A DNA stretch of 9,035 nt. It comes from Nitrospira sp. GTDB taxonomy: Bacteria; Nitrospirota; Nitrospiria; Nitrospirales; Nitrospiraceae. The notes beneath the pieces were generated by a model, which did not search any database, was not told the DNA's origin, and was given only the letters and a program-made list of their open reading frames with translations. Positions within the stretch are counted from its first letter, which is position 1. Each line of letters opens with the position of its first letter. This document shows, piece by piece, positions 1-6,509 of this stretch. The position numbers and the translations under genes are program-made. The DNA is taken from the NCBI GenBank assembly GCA_015904075.1, contig JABMDH010000009.1, forward strand, positions 40,206-49,240. The letters are read 5' to 3'.

Positions 1-264
1 CCGGTTGAGGACGGATCGAAGCTGGTGATTACGTCCCCCAAGGACGGAGCCAAAGTCAGCGATACCTTCGAGATCAAGTATGACTTGACCAAGGGCACGC
101 AGGCGACACATGTCCATGCCTATGTGGACGGCGAATACCAGAAGGGCTTTTCCGGAACGATCAAGAGCCTGAACAAGGGATCGCATAAGGTTACCCTGAC
201 CGGTGCCACCAAGGACCACGATCCCGTCGTGGCTTCTCATACGATCACCGTCGAAGTGGAATAA
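1..264 (+). CDS. C-terminal part of a small beta-rich, probably exported protein
   Basis: The frame is open from the first base and ends at TAA 262-264, giving 87 visible residues; the true start lies outside the window. A GTG at 25 is in frame but has no convincing ribosome binding site and would cut into the fold, so I treat the gene as 5'-truncated. The residues alternate hydrophobic and polar in strands, with an ITSPKDGAKV opening, a VHAYVDG segment in the middle and a closing HTITVEVE strand. This is typical of an Ig-like or FN3-like beta sandwich of the kind found in secreted or periplasmic proteins. No catalytic motif is visible, and two histidines near the VHAYVDG segment are not enough to claim metal binding. 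The terminator 20 bases after the stop shows it is the last gene of its transcript. The product is not recognised beyond this. Confidence 0.72.
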   Translation, partial: PVEDGSKLVITSPKDGAKVSDTFEIKYDLTKGTQATHVHAYVDGEYQKGFSGTIKSLNKGSHKVTLTGATKDHDPVVASHTITVEVE

Positions 265-283
265 CCTCTTCCGGTATCTTCAC

Positions 284-323
284 GCCCCAGGCCGCTCATA
301 CGAGTGGCCTGGGGCTTCTTTTT
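284..323 (+). terminator. Strong intrinsic terminator after the first gene
   Basis: A perfect 10-bp stem (left arm GCCCCAGGCC at 284-293, right arm 306-315) extends inward by one G-T and three Watson-Crick pairs to a 4-base loop ATAC at 298-301. It is followed by a T-rich tail at 316-323 (TTCTTTTT). Position 20 bases after the stop codon and the T tract fit Rho-independent termination on the plus strand. Confidence 0.92.
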
Positions 324-751
324 CTGGCTGCTCTGATAGTCCTCCCCTACCGACGTGACACCGTCACGGGTGAACTTCTGGCTTCTAGTTGAGCCTGATA
401 CATGGGGAACGGTACGCCCGCTAACACATCATGAGACCGTTCTTCGGTATAACCCTGTAAACATTCTGCCCTGATCTTGCACACCTGGAGAAATGAATGG
501 TGTCAGAAACCATTCTGCCTTCTATCACGCTGCATGGGAAGCCGTCTTTTCTAACTACTCATAGATTAACATCTAGTACCCTTGCCCTGCTTTTGGCGGC
601 AAAGTTGTAAAGTGAGCCAGATACAGATGCCTTTCTGATCAGGGTTAACAGAGATTTTACATCGAAGACACAGTTGCGCAACGCATGCGCAGTACCTTCC
701 ATACCAATACATCAAATAACAATGAACGGGGTTTTAGAAGGAGGGGTTAGC
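324..751. other. 428-base non-coding spacer with several palindromes
   Basis: No credible gene was found on either strand. It holds CGTGAC/GTCACG around a 3-base loop (354-368), a 7-bp inverted repeat at 495-515, the palindromes CTGATCAG (635-642) and GTTAAC (644-649), and two TGCGCA palindromes at 675-680 and 686-691, exactly 11 bases apart. The last group sits 60-80 bases before the CBS-gene start, where an operator would be expected. No strong -35/-10 pair could be fixed by eye. Confidence 0.5.
495..515. repeat. 7-bp inverted repeat in the spacer
   Basis: GAATGGT at 495-501 pairs perfectly with ACCATTC at 509-515 across a 7-base loop. There is no T tract on either side, so it is not an intrinsic terminator. 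It could be an operator half-site pair or a small RNA hairpin. Confidence 0.4.
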
Positions 752-1135
752 ATGATCACTGTCGGACAACTGATGAACAGGGAATTAGTCACAGCACCGG
801 GAACGATGAGCGCCGTCGATGCGGCGAAATTGATGTCCCGTCGCAAGATCGGAAGCGTTTTTGTAGAGCATGACCATCACATCGTCGGCATTGTGACGGA
901 ATCGGATATCGTCAGGAAGGTGGTGGGAACCGATCAGGAATCATCCCACTTCCCCATTGCAACAATCATGAGCACACCCGTGATCGGCATCGACGAACGG
1001 CGGCCGATTACGGAAGCGGCTGACCTGATGCAACGCCATGGCACCAGGCACTTGATGGTGTGCAAGGCCACCGCCGTGGTTGGAGTCCTTTCTGTTCGAG
1101 ACCTGCTTCGGCCGGTGTCAATCGATGACTTCTAG
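752..1135 (+). CDS. CBS-domain pair protein
   Basis: A 127-residue protein made almost wholly of two CBS domains: CBS1 at about residues 1-60, ending in GIVTESDIVRKV, and CBS2 at about 68-122, ending in GVLSVRDLLR. The G-(I/V)-(V/L)-(T/S)-x-x-D-(I/L) segments are the usual signature of the family. Paired CBS domains form a Bateman module that usually binds adenosine nucleotides (AMP, ATP, SAM) and regulates a partner. The frame is open further upstream, but I chose ATG 752 because AAGGAGGGG at 738-746 lies five bases before it and the extra upstream residues do not belong to the fold. It is the first gene of a three-gene operon whose next frame overlaps by 11 bases. There is no enzyme or DNA-binding domain in this chain, so it probably acts through a partner, possibly the membrane protein next door (inference). 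Confidence 0.9.
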   Translation: MITVGQLMNRELVTAPGTMSAVDAAKLMSRRKIGSVFVEHDHHIVGIVTESDIVRKVVGTDQESSHFPIATIMSTPVIGIDERRPITEAADLMQRHGTRHLMVCKATAVVGVLSVRDLLRPVSIDDF

Positions 1136-1658
1136 CATGTTCCGAACAGCACCCGGGCAACCTCACCTGCTCGAAGGGCACTCCAGATGGGACCGACTGC
1201 GTACTCTCGATCTGATGGGCATATGGGCCATCGGCATCAAGGGAGTGCTCAGTCTCATGATCGTCACCCTCTTGGCCGCACTCACCGGAGGAGTTCTGAA
1301 GTCATTCCTCGATCTGTTCATGCTCATTGACCATCCGGCCGAGGTAGTCTTACGGAAGGTGATCATCGACATGCTGATCTTGCTGGCGATCGTCGAAGTG
1401 TTCAAAACGACGGTCACCTATTTCAGCGAGGGCCGCGTGAAGGTCACGTTCATCGTCGATACGATCCTTGTGGTCATGCTAACGGAAGTGATTTCCCAAT
1501 GGTTCAAGGGTGGAGAGTGGCTGGCGCTGGCGGCACTCGGCGGCATGCTGTTCACCTTGGGAATCATTCTCGTGATGGTCGTCCGATGGAGCCCGACACA
1601 GACGAGGATGTCGGCCTATTCGTACATGGCCCATGCCAACCAGGGAGGTCGCCCATGA
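1125..1658 (+). CDS. PsiE-family four-helix membrane protein
   Basis: A 177-residue integral membrane protein resembling the phosphate-starvation-inducible E (PsiE) family. Predicted membrane segments lie at about residues 34-57, 76-94, 106-126 and 132-154. The most family-like stretch is residues 82-123, with LLAIVEVFKTTVTYFSEGRV followed by a segment containing IVDTILVVMLTEVI. PsiE proteins have no firmly established biochemical role; the E. coli member responds to phosphate starvation. ATG 1125 is chosen because it overlaps the CBS stop by 11 bases, which suggests translational coupling. It has only a poor ribosome binding site, and ATG 1137 is an alternative. The start further upstream would be TTG inside the CBS gene and is unlikely. 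The gene ends in ATGA shared with the next start. Co-expression with a CBS protein suggests a nucleotide-responsive membrane complex (inference). Confidence 0.82.
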   Translation: MTSSMFRTAPGQPHLLEGHSRWDRLRTLDLMGIWAIGIKGVLSLMIVTLLAALTGGVLKSFLDLFMLIDHPAEVVLRKVIIDMLILLAIVEVFKTTVTYFSEGRVKVTFIVDTILVVMLTEVISQWFKGGEWLALAALGGMLFTLGIILVMVVRWSPTQTRMSAYSYMAHANQGGRP

Positions 1659-1933
1659 ATGCTGCGGTCGAACACACGGAGGCGAAGATCCTCCTTGCCG
1701 TTCACGAGCAAGGATCCATCTTGCTGGAGAAGCTTCTGTCTTTTCTCCCGGGATTGACCTGGAACCAGATATTCACAAGTGTGGATGCCTTGAGCCGACA
1801 GGGAGCGGTCTGCTTGCGGCGCCGAGGGTTTGACTACGAACTATGGATGCCTTCTCCATCTGCCACCGGTCTGGTCGAGAGTACGATCATCCCCTCGACT
1901 GAACGATGCGATACCTTTCCATACGCCGCATAA
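1655..1933 (+). CDS. Small winged-helix-like protein, function unknown
   Basis: A 92-residue protein starting at ATG 1655, which shares ATGA with the stop of the preceding gene; GGGAGG at 1643-1648 is a suitable ribosome binding site. Residues 8-20, 21-34 and 35-50 read as three helices, the third (TWNQIFTSVDALSRQG) having the pattern of a recognition helix. They are followed by a basic hairpin (AVCLRRRGFDYELWM, 51-65) that looks like the wing of a winged helix-turn-helix domain. The last 27 residues are polar and probably disordered. It could be a DNA-binding regulator of its own operon or a protein-interaction wHTH. I do not recognise a named family, and the DNA-binding idea is inferred from the helix pattern alone. 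It ends 122 bases before the convergent TPR-PilZ gene. Confidence 0.75.
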   Translation: MNAAVEHTEAKILLAVHEQGSILLEKLLSFLPGLTWNQIFTSVDALSRQGAVCLRRRGFDYELWMPSPSATGLVESTIIPSTERCDTFPYAA

Positions 1934-2055
1934 GAAGACGGTTCCGCCTACAACTACACTTCCTGCAATGACTGCTGCCGACGGTACATTTATTGAGAGG
2001 ACACGACGAAGGCCCTGCGTCATGAGCTCACGCACATGACAGTACCCTCTCGCGT

Positions 2056-3000
2056 TCACGCAGCCTGGGCACTGCACAGCTGTTCAAGTTGCTGCTGTAC
2101 CCCGGGATGCACCTTAGTAAAGGCCAGGCCGAACTCTTCACGACTGATCCAGCGCACGGTCGCCCCATCGATGACAAAGGGAGATCCTGCCCCCTTTGGG
2201 AAAATACGGCACTTCATGTCTGCTCCAATAGAAATAGAAACCGTCGCAGGACTCGTCATGCGGCAACCCCATGGCGAGAGATCACGCAGTTCTCCCTCGC
2301 CTCCCACGGTCAGGCCGTCTGTTGTAAATTGGCTTCGTAAACGGACCGGCACACGGGCATGCCGGCGTGTGTTGGCCATGCGATCCCTTCCAACCGACTG
2401 ACTCCGTCGTTTGGACATTGCGATCGCATAGAGCCCCTGGCCTGTTTTATTCGAAGGGGCAGCATTCGCACTCTCGAACCAGCGATGGCTTTTGAGTGTT
2501 TCTGCCTGCCGGCCTAACCATAGTCCCGTCTGTTCCAACAAGGCCAGAACAGTTGGCGTCAACGTTCGGGCCTCATCCATCCACACCTGCCACGACGTTT
2601 CAGACTCTGAAAGGGACCGACGCCCGCTATTGCACAGCCGTTTGATCTTTTGCGTCACATCACGGAACTCAGGGTCTTCATTTCTCAATTTGCTATATGC
2701 CTCAAGGCTTTCTGCATATCGTCCTAACGATTCGAGCGTCTGGCCGATGTGATACAGGATGTGCCGTCGCTCTTCAGATGACAATGAGGGCGAAGTAAAG
2801 GCCTTCCGGAATGCCACCACCGCCTCTTCCTGATTACCAACGGCTTTCAAACACAAGGCGATGTGCACATGCGCTCTCCCGGCATACTCTGGATTTAGAG
2901 CAGCATGTTGAAAATTTTCAATCGCCTCTTGCAACATGCCTATCCGCTTGAGCACCAACCCCCGTTCGTAGCATTCGACTGAGGACTTCTGTTGATCCAT
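2056..3000 (-). CDS. TPR-PilZ fusion protein, probable c-di-GMP receptor
   Basis: A 314-residue soluble protein with no signal peptide or membrane segment. Residues 8-120 form about three tetratricopeptide-like repeats (for example YERGLVLKRIGMLQEAIENF and a HIGQTLESLGRYAESLEAY repeat), a scaffold for protein contacts. A polar linker of about 90 residues follows. Residues 211-305 form a PilZ domain with both c-di-GMP motifs: RRHAR at 212-216 (RxxxR) and DLSPWG at 240-245 ((D/N)xSxxG). PilZ proteins bind c-di-GMP and change motility, polysaccharide output or transcription through a partner, here presumably through the TPR part. I chose ATG 2998-3000 because GGAGGA lies six bases before it. The alternative GTG nine codons upstream would place that ribosome binding site inside the gene. 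It stands alone and convergent to the CBS operon. Confidence 0.87.
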   Translation of the reverse strand: MDQQKSSVECYERGLVLKRIGMLQEAIENFQHAALNPEYAGRAHVHIALCLKAVGNQEEAVVAFRKAFTSPSLSSEERRHILYHIGQTLESLGRYAESLEAYSKLRNEDPEFRDVTQKIKRLCNSGRRSLSESETSWQVWMDEARTLTPTVLALLEQTGLWLGRQAETLKSHRWFESANAAPSNKTGQGLYAIAMSKRRSQSVGRDRMANTRRHARVPVRLRSQFTTDGLTVGGEGELRDLSPWGCRMTSPATVSISIGADMKCRIFPKGAGSPFVIDGATVRWISREEFGLAFTKVHPGVQQQLEQLCSAQAA

Positions 3001-3035
3001 GCCGAATCCTCCGCAAGTTACGCCCACACATTGTC

Positions 3036-3057
3036 ACAGGCAACCACGGTAGCCTGT
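3036..3057. promoter_or_regulatory. 22-base near-perfect dyad upstream of the TPR-PilZ gene
   Basis: Arms ACAGGC (3036-3041) and GCCTGT (3052-3057) are complementary, and an inner pair ACC/GGT (3043-3045, 3048-3050) continues the symmetry. Only one A-A mismatch and a 2-base centre interrupt it. It begins 36 bases before the TPR-PilZ start codon. Such a long dyad fits an operator for a dimeric regulator; a leader hairpin is the alternative. Confidence 0.45.
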
Positions 3058-3110
3058 TGAGCAAAAATGAGACCCTGCAGATCAGATTAACTCTCTTGTG
3101 ATTTCAACTA

Positions 3111-3139
3111 TTTATAGCTCTACCAGTAGAGAAGGAGAA
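3111..3139 (-). promoter_or_regulatory. Candidate promoter of the TPR-PilZ gene with palindromic spacer
   Basis: On the minus strand TATAAA (3111-3116) is a fair -10 box. A weak -35 (TTCTCC, 3134-3139) lies 17 bases upstream. The spacer between them contains a 6-bp inverted repeat with a 2-base centre (CTCTAC at 3118-3123 and GTAGAG at 3126-3131), well placed for a repressor or MerR-like activator. The -35 match is poor, so this is tentative. Confidence 0.35.
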
Positions 3140-3185
3140 GGCTGTCCCCAACAGAATGATCCGTATGGTACAGGCTATTTCTCAT

Positions 3186-3242
3186 CTGGTTTAGAACCAG
3201 AACAAACAGACCGTGTCTGTCGATCCTGATACGATTTATCAG
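3186..3242. repeat. Three consecutive small inverted repeats at 20-base intervals
   Basis: Three perfect 6-bp stem inverted repeats follow each other: CTGGTT/AACCAG with a 3-base loop (3186-3200), ACAGAC/GTCTGT with a 3-base loop (3206-3220) and CTGATA/TATCAG with a 5-base loop (3226-3242). Their left ends are exactly 20 bases apart. The stems differ in sequence, so it is structure and spacing that repeat. No gene covers them. Confidence 0.55.
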
Positions 3243-3500
3243 AAAGGACTTTCGGTCTCACGCTGGCGCTCGGCGACCACCAAGCGGATGGGACAAGCAC
3301 CGAACACGAAGTTATTGCCCGCTAAAACCCACAAATCATTCGGCTGTGCGAACGGACGATTTCTGGCACTGACAGTCGTGGAACATTGACGAGAGCTGGA
3401 GGCTGGAAAATCTACCGAGGCTATATCGAGAACGGCAACTGGCAGCAAGAAACCCCACAGCATCAATCAGGTGCTCTGGGACATGGTCTGGACACAATCC
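3243..3500. other. Spacer with possible decayed coding fragment
   Basis: No intact gene is supported. On the plus strand a frame from ATG 3291 encodes about 33 residues (begins MGQAPNTKLLPAKTHKSFGC) and stops at the TGA at about 3388. A second plus frame that overlaps it stays open to a TGA near 3520 and contains GGWKIYRGYIENGNW, which looks protein-like but has no start. A 74-codon minus-strand frame (3239-3463) starts with hydrophobic residues but lacks a ribosome binding site. One frameshifted remnant on the plus strand would explain the first two; I do not recognise it. Confidence 0.3.
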
Positions 3501-3503
3501 TAA

Positions 3504-3535
3504 CCGGCACAGCCGAATGATCTTGGCTGTGCCGG
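3504..3535 (-). terminator. Hairpin downstream of glnA
   Basis: A perfect 11-bp stem (left arm CCGGCACAGCC at 3504-3514, right arm 3525-3535) surrounds a 10-base loop and starts 17 bases after the glnA stop. On the glnA strand only a short T-poor tail follows (TTAGGATTGTG). It may therefore be an imperfect intrinsic terminator or a 3' end-stabilising hairpin before Rho-dependent termination. Confidence 0.65.
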
Positions 3536-3551
3536 ATCTCTCTCTTCTTAG

Positions 3552-4961
3552 TTAGACATCGTAATAGAGGAAAAACTCGTAGGGATGCGGGCGAAGCCGC
3601 ATCGGATCGATCTCTTTATTTCTCTTGTAGCCGATCCAGGCTTCGATCAAATCCTCTGTAAAGACCTCTCCCTTAAGGAGGAACTGATGGTCTTTTTCCA
3701 GACTGTCGATCGCTTCATTGAGACTCCCGGGCATCGTTCGGATGTTGGCTGCCTCTTTGGGATCAAGATCGTACAGATCTTTTTCGGCAGGCTCGCCCGG
3801 ATCAATCTTATTCTGAATCCCGTCGAGGCCTGCCATAAGCATCGCGGCGAATGCTAAATAGGGATTACAGGCAGGATCGGGAAACCGCACTTCGATCCGT
3901 TTGGCCTTCGGACTGGGCGAATACATCGGAATACGGATCCCCGCTGAACGATTGCGGCTGGAATAGGCGAGCAGCACCGGCGCTTCGAACCCCGGTGTGA
4001 TTCGCTTGTATGAATTGGTCGTTGGATTGGTAAAGGCCGCCAGGGCCGGCGCATGCTTGAGGATCCCGCCGATGTAATGCAAACACATCTGTGACACACC
4101 CGCGTAATCCTTACCGGCAAACAAGGGCTTCCCCTCTTTCCAGATACTCTGATGGGTGTGCATGCCGGAACCGGCGTCGCCGAAAATCGGCTTCGGCATG
4201 AACGTCGCCGTTTTGCCATGACGGCGGGCCACGTTCTTGACGATGTACTTGTACATCATCATTTTGTCTGCCGTCTTCACCAACGAATCGAATCGAATAT
4301 CGATCTCGGCCTGGCCGGCCGATGCCGTTTCGTGATGATGCTTCTCAACAACGATGCCGACTTTTTCCATCTCGATGACCATTTCACTGCGGATATCCTG
4401 CTGCGTATCCGCAGGAGCCACAGGGAAATAGCCCTGCTTGTGGCGGAGCTTGCCGCCCAAATTAAATCCCTCCTGCCCCATGTTCCATGCGCCTTCCTCG
4501 GAATCGAGAAAGTAGTACCCGCTGTTGCTGGTTTGATCATAGCGGGCATGGTCGAAGATGAAGAATTCGGCTTCAGGCCCCCAAAACGATGCATCGCCGA
4601 TCTTGGTGCTTTGAAGATACTTTTCCGCCTTCTGGGCAATAAACCGAGGGTCACGCTCATAATTCTCGCGTGAGATCGGGTCCACCACATTGCCGGTCAG
4701 GCTGAGCGTTGGTACTGCCGTGAAAGGATCCAGGCAGGCCGTTGAAGGATCGGGGACCATCAACAGATCACTGTTGTTGATCGCCTTCCAGCCACGAATG
4801 GATGACCCGTCGAGACCGGAGCCGTCCTTGAATAAGCCTTCCGTCAATTCGCTCACAGGGATGCTCATGTGCTGCCACACTCCCGGCAGGTCCACGAACT
4901 TCAGGTCCACCATCTGGACCCTGTGCTTCTTGGCAAACTCCAACACTTCTCGCACGTTCAT
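3552..4961 (-). CDS. glnA: Glutamine synthetase, type I (adenylylatable)
   Basis: Makes glutamine from glutamate, ammonia and ATP in the cytoplasm as a dodecamer. The 469-residue length equals that of the E. coli enzyme. Landmarks are DGSSIRGW at 51-58, metal ligands in GPEAEFF (Glu130, Glu132), [14 protein letters not shown] at 208-221, GSGMHTHQS with His269, the ATP-site stretch [18 protein letters not shown] at 312-329, NRSAGIRIP at 337-345 and [12 protein letters not shown] at 357-368. [10 protein letters not shown] places a tyrosine at 397, the adenylylation site of the GSI-beta class, so control by a GlnE-type adenylyltransferase is expected (not in this window). The start ATG 4959-4961 is set by AAAGGAGGAGGGG immediately upstream. 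A sigma-54-type promoter lies just before it. The gene is 185 bases downstream of glnB in the same direction, so it can be expressed with glnB or alone. It ends near the 3504-3535 hairpin. Confidence 0.98.
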   Translation of the reverse strand: MNVREVLEFAKKHRVQMVDLKFVDLPGVWQHMSIPVSELTEGLFKDGSGLDGSSIRGWKAINNSDLLMVPDPSTACLDPFTAVPTLSLTGNVVDPISRENYERDPRFIAQKAEKYLQSTKIGDASFWGPEAEFFIFDHARYDQTSNSGYYFLDSEEGAWNMGQEGFNLGGKLRHKQGYFPVAPADTQQDIRSEMVIEMEKVGIVVEKHHHETASAGQAEIDIRFDSLVKTADKMMMYKYIVKNVARRHGKTATFMPKPIFGDAGSGMHTHQSIWKEGKPLFAGKDYAGVSQMCLHYIGGILKHAPALAAFTNPTTNSYKRITPGFEAPVLLAYSSRNRSAGIRIPMYSPSPKAKRIEVRFPDPACNPYLAFAAMLMAGLDGIQNKIDPGEPAEKDLYDLDPKEAANIRTMPGSLNEAIDSLEKDHQFLLKGEVFTEDLIEAWIGYKRNKEIDPMRLRPHPYEFFLYYDV

Positions 4962-4986
4962 CCCCTCCTCCTTTCAGAGCTCATTC

Positions 4987-5001
4987 GCAATGACCGGCCC
5001 A
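4987..5001 (-). promoter_or_regulatory. Sigma-54 (RpoN) -24/-12 promoter of glnA
   Basis: The minus strand reads TGGGCCGGTCATTGC, matching nine of the eleven fixed positions of the consensus TGGCACG-N4-TTGC. The GG and GC doublets are in the correct spacing. Transcription would start about 12 bases further on, near 4975, directly before the glnA ribosome binding site, giving a very short leader. RpoN control of glnA under nitrogen limitation is well known; a binding site for an NtrC-type activator could not be identified with confidence. Confidence 0.68.
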
Positions 5002-5109
5002 CCTTTCGGCTCATGCTGCCTTTGGCTGAAGACATGTTCCACCCGTTATCTGACCCGATGCCCATCCCAATTCACACAATACCCCGTTATGGGCGCTTCG
5101 CTCTCGTTT

Positions 5110-5132
5110 CCAACACGACAGAATGCTGTTGG
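5110..5132. repeat. Inverted repeat between glnB and glnA
   Basis: CCAACA (5110-5115) pairs with TGTTGG (5127-5132) across 11 bases, 14 bases after the glnB stop. No T run follows on the glnB strand. It could be a weak attenuator between glnB and glnA or, being a spaced dyad about 110 bases upstream of the RpoN site, an activator site. Neither reading is proven. Confidence 0.4.
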
Positions 5133-5146
5133 ATTCCCAGCCCTCG

Positions 5147-5596
<450 letters not shown>

Positions 5597-5661
5597 TCAT
5601 GCTCGACAACGGGGCACGCCACGAAGACGCCGAGCTCGATGTCCCTGAGATCGAAGGAAGC

Positions 5662-5691
5662 ATCATAGCCCAATCCTCTCATTCGGCACAA
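5662..5691 (-). promoter_or_regulatory. Conserved promoter-like site ahead of glnB
   Basis: On the minus strand TTGTGC (5686-5691) and TATGAT (5662-5667) are 18 bases apart. They lie in a 41-base block (5660-5700) that is identical in both repeat units although the surrounding spacer has diverged. The -10 match is good and the -35 match poor. It is about 180 bases upstream of the glnB start and is the best promoter candidate for glnB that I can see. Confidence 0.38.
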
Positions 5692-5795
5692 CGCTGAAAA
5701 CGTAAACTTCCTGCAATTTCGCCAAGAACGACTATGAGAACCGACCAGGGCAGGCGAGAGAAAAGCCAAATCCGGCGAGCGGTCGTCCCAATCAG

Positions 5796-6023
5796 CTACG
5801 AATTGCGATACCCGTTGGTAATCGGCATTCGACAATCCTTGCCAAATGCCCGATGTGTGACTTTGATGCCGATAGGCGCTTGGCGACGTTTGAACTCACT
5901 GCCATCCACCATGGCCACCACTCGCGCTACGGTGGCGCGGTCGAATCCCGCATCAACGATTTCTTCGATCGAACGGTTCTCTTCCACGTAGAATTGAAGA
6001 ATGGGGTCGAGAATGGCATAGGC
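5796..6023 (-). pseudogene. Extra copy of the nadE 3' end
   Basis: Encodes 75 residues (AYAILDP to NGYRNS, TAG stop) corresponding to the last 75 residues of the neighbouring NAD+ synthetase, with 13 nucleotide differences by eye but only one amino-acid change (Ala to Asp in the IEEIV-A-AG stretch). It lacks the amidotransferase part and the ATP-binding SGGIDS loop, so it cannot be an NAD+ synthetase. The frame continues upstream through spacer-derived codons to in-frame ATGs at 6078-6080 and 6084-6086; the latter would give a 96-residue protein, but only a weak G-rich site precedes it. It is most likely a non-functional fragment created by tandem duplication, though the preserved reading frame leaves a small translated product possible. 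Confidence 0.85.
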
Positions 6024-6026
6024 GTC

Positions 6027-6509
6027 CTGCCCGGAGACATAACGTGAGCCTGCTGCAATGACAGGTTCTCTCGCAAACATCCTCATGCCCGATCCCCGGG
6101 CCCGCCACGACGATACCAATCTCATGTCCCTGGTATCGGAGAAGGCATCATAGCCCAATCCTCTCATTCGGCACAACGCTGAAAAGCGCAAACCTCCTGC
6201 AATTTCGCCAAGAACGATTATGAGAACTGGTCCAGGCGGGTAAGAAAGAAGCAAGATTCAGCGAGCGATCGTCCCAATCAGCTACGAATTGCGATACCCG
6301 TTGGTGATCGGCATTCGACAATCCTTGCCGAACGCCCGATGTGTGACTTTGATCCCGATCGGGGCTTGGCGACGTTTGAACTCACTGCCATCCACCATGG
6401 CCACGACTCGCGCTACAGTGGCACGGTCGAATCCTGCAGCAACGATTTCTTCGATTGAGCGGTTCTCTTCCACGTAGAATTGAAGAATGGGGTCGAGAAT
6501 GGCATAGGC
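6027..6509. repeat. Tandem repeat, unit 2 (real nadE tail plus spacer)
   Basis: Second unit of the tandem duplication. It includes the true 3' end of nadE (6282-6509) and the spacer behind it (6027-6281). The spacer has the same 41-base block at 6145-6185 and a second shared 22-base block at 6196-6217 (5710-5731 in unit 1). Spacer identity between units is roughly 80-88 percent by eye, against about 94 percent in the coding part. Beyond 6509 the two copies have unrelated sequence. Confidence 0.92.
6147..6176 (-). promoter_or_regulatory. Second copy of the promoter-like site, downstream of nadE
   Basis: The same TTGTGC (6171-6176) and TATGAT (6147-6152) pair with 18-base spacing as in unit 1, in the identical 41-base block. 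If active it would transcribe the nadE tail copy and then glnB. Confidence 0.32.

Noticed and set aside
593..607. Sigma-54-like TGGC...TTG site upstream of the CBS operon
   Set aside because: Only about seven of eleven consensus positions fit, and the essential C of the -12 GC doublet is missing.
674..751. Extra 26 codons upstream of the CBS protein
   Set aside because: They would start at TTG without a ribosome binding site, while a strong site sits directly before ATG 752, where the CBS fold begins.
2016..2040. Hairpin between the convergent wHTH and TPR-PilZ genes (GTCATG/CATGAC)
   Set aside because: Six-bp stem with a 10-base loop and no T tract on either strand; too weak to call a bidirectional terminator.
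3239..3463. Minus-strand frame of about 74 codons with a hydrophobic start
   Set aside because: No ribosome binding site before the ATG at 3461-3463, no recognisable domain, and the competing plus-strand frames look at least as protein-like.
4152..4673. Long plus-strand frame antisense to glnA (173 codons), and similar ones over nadE and aroB
   Set aside because: These are shadows of the strongly conserved genes on the opposite strand, with no ribosome binding sites and no family resemblance.
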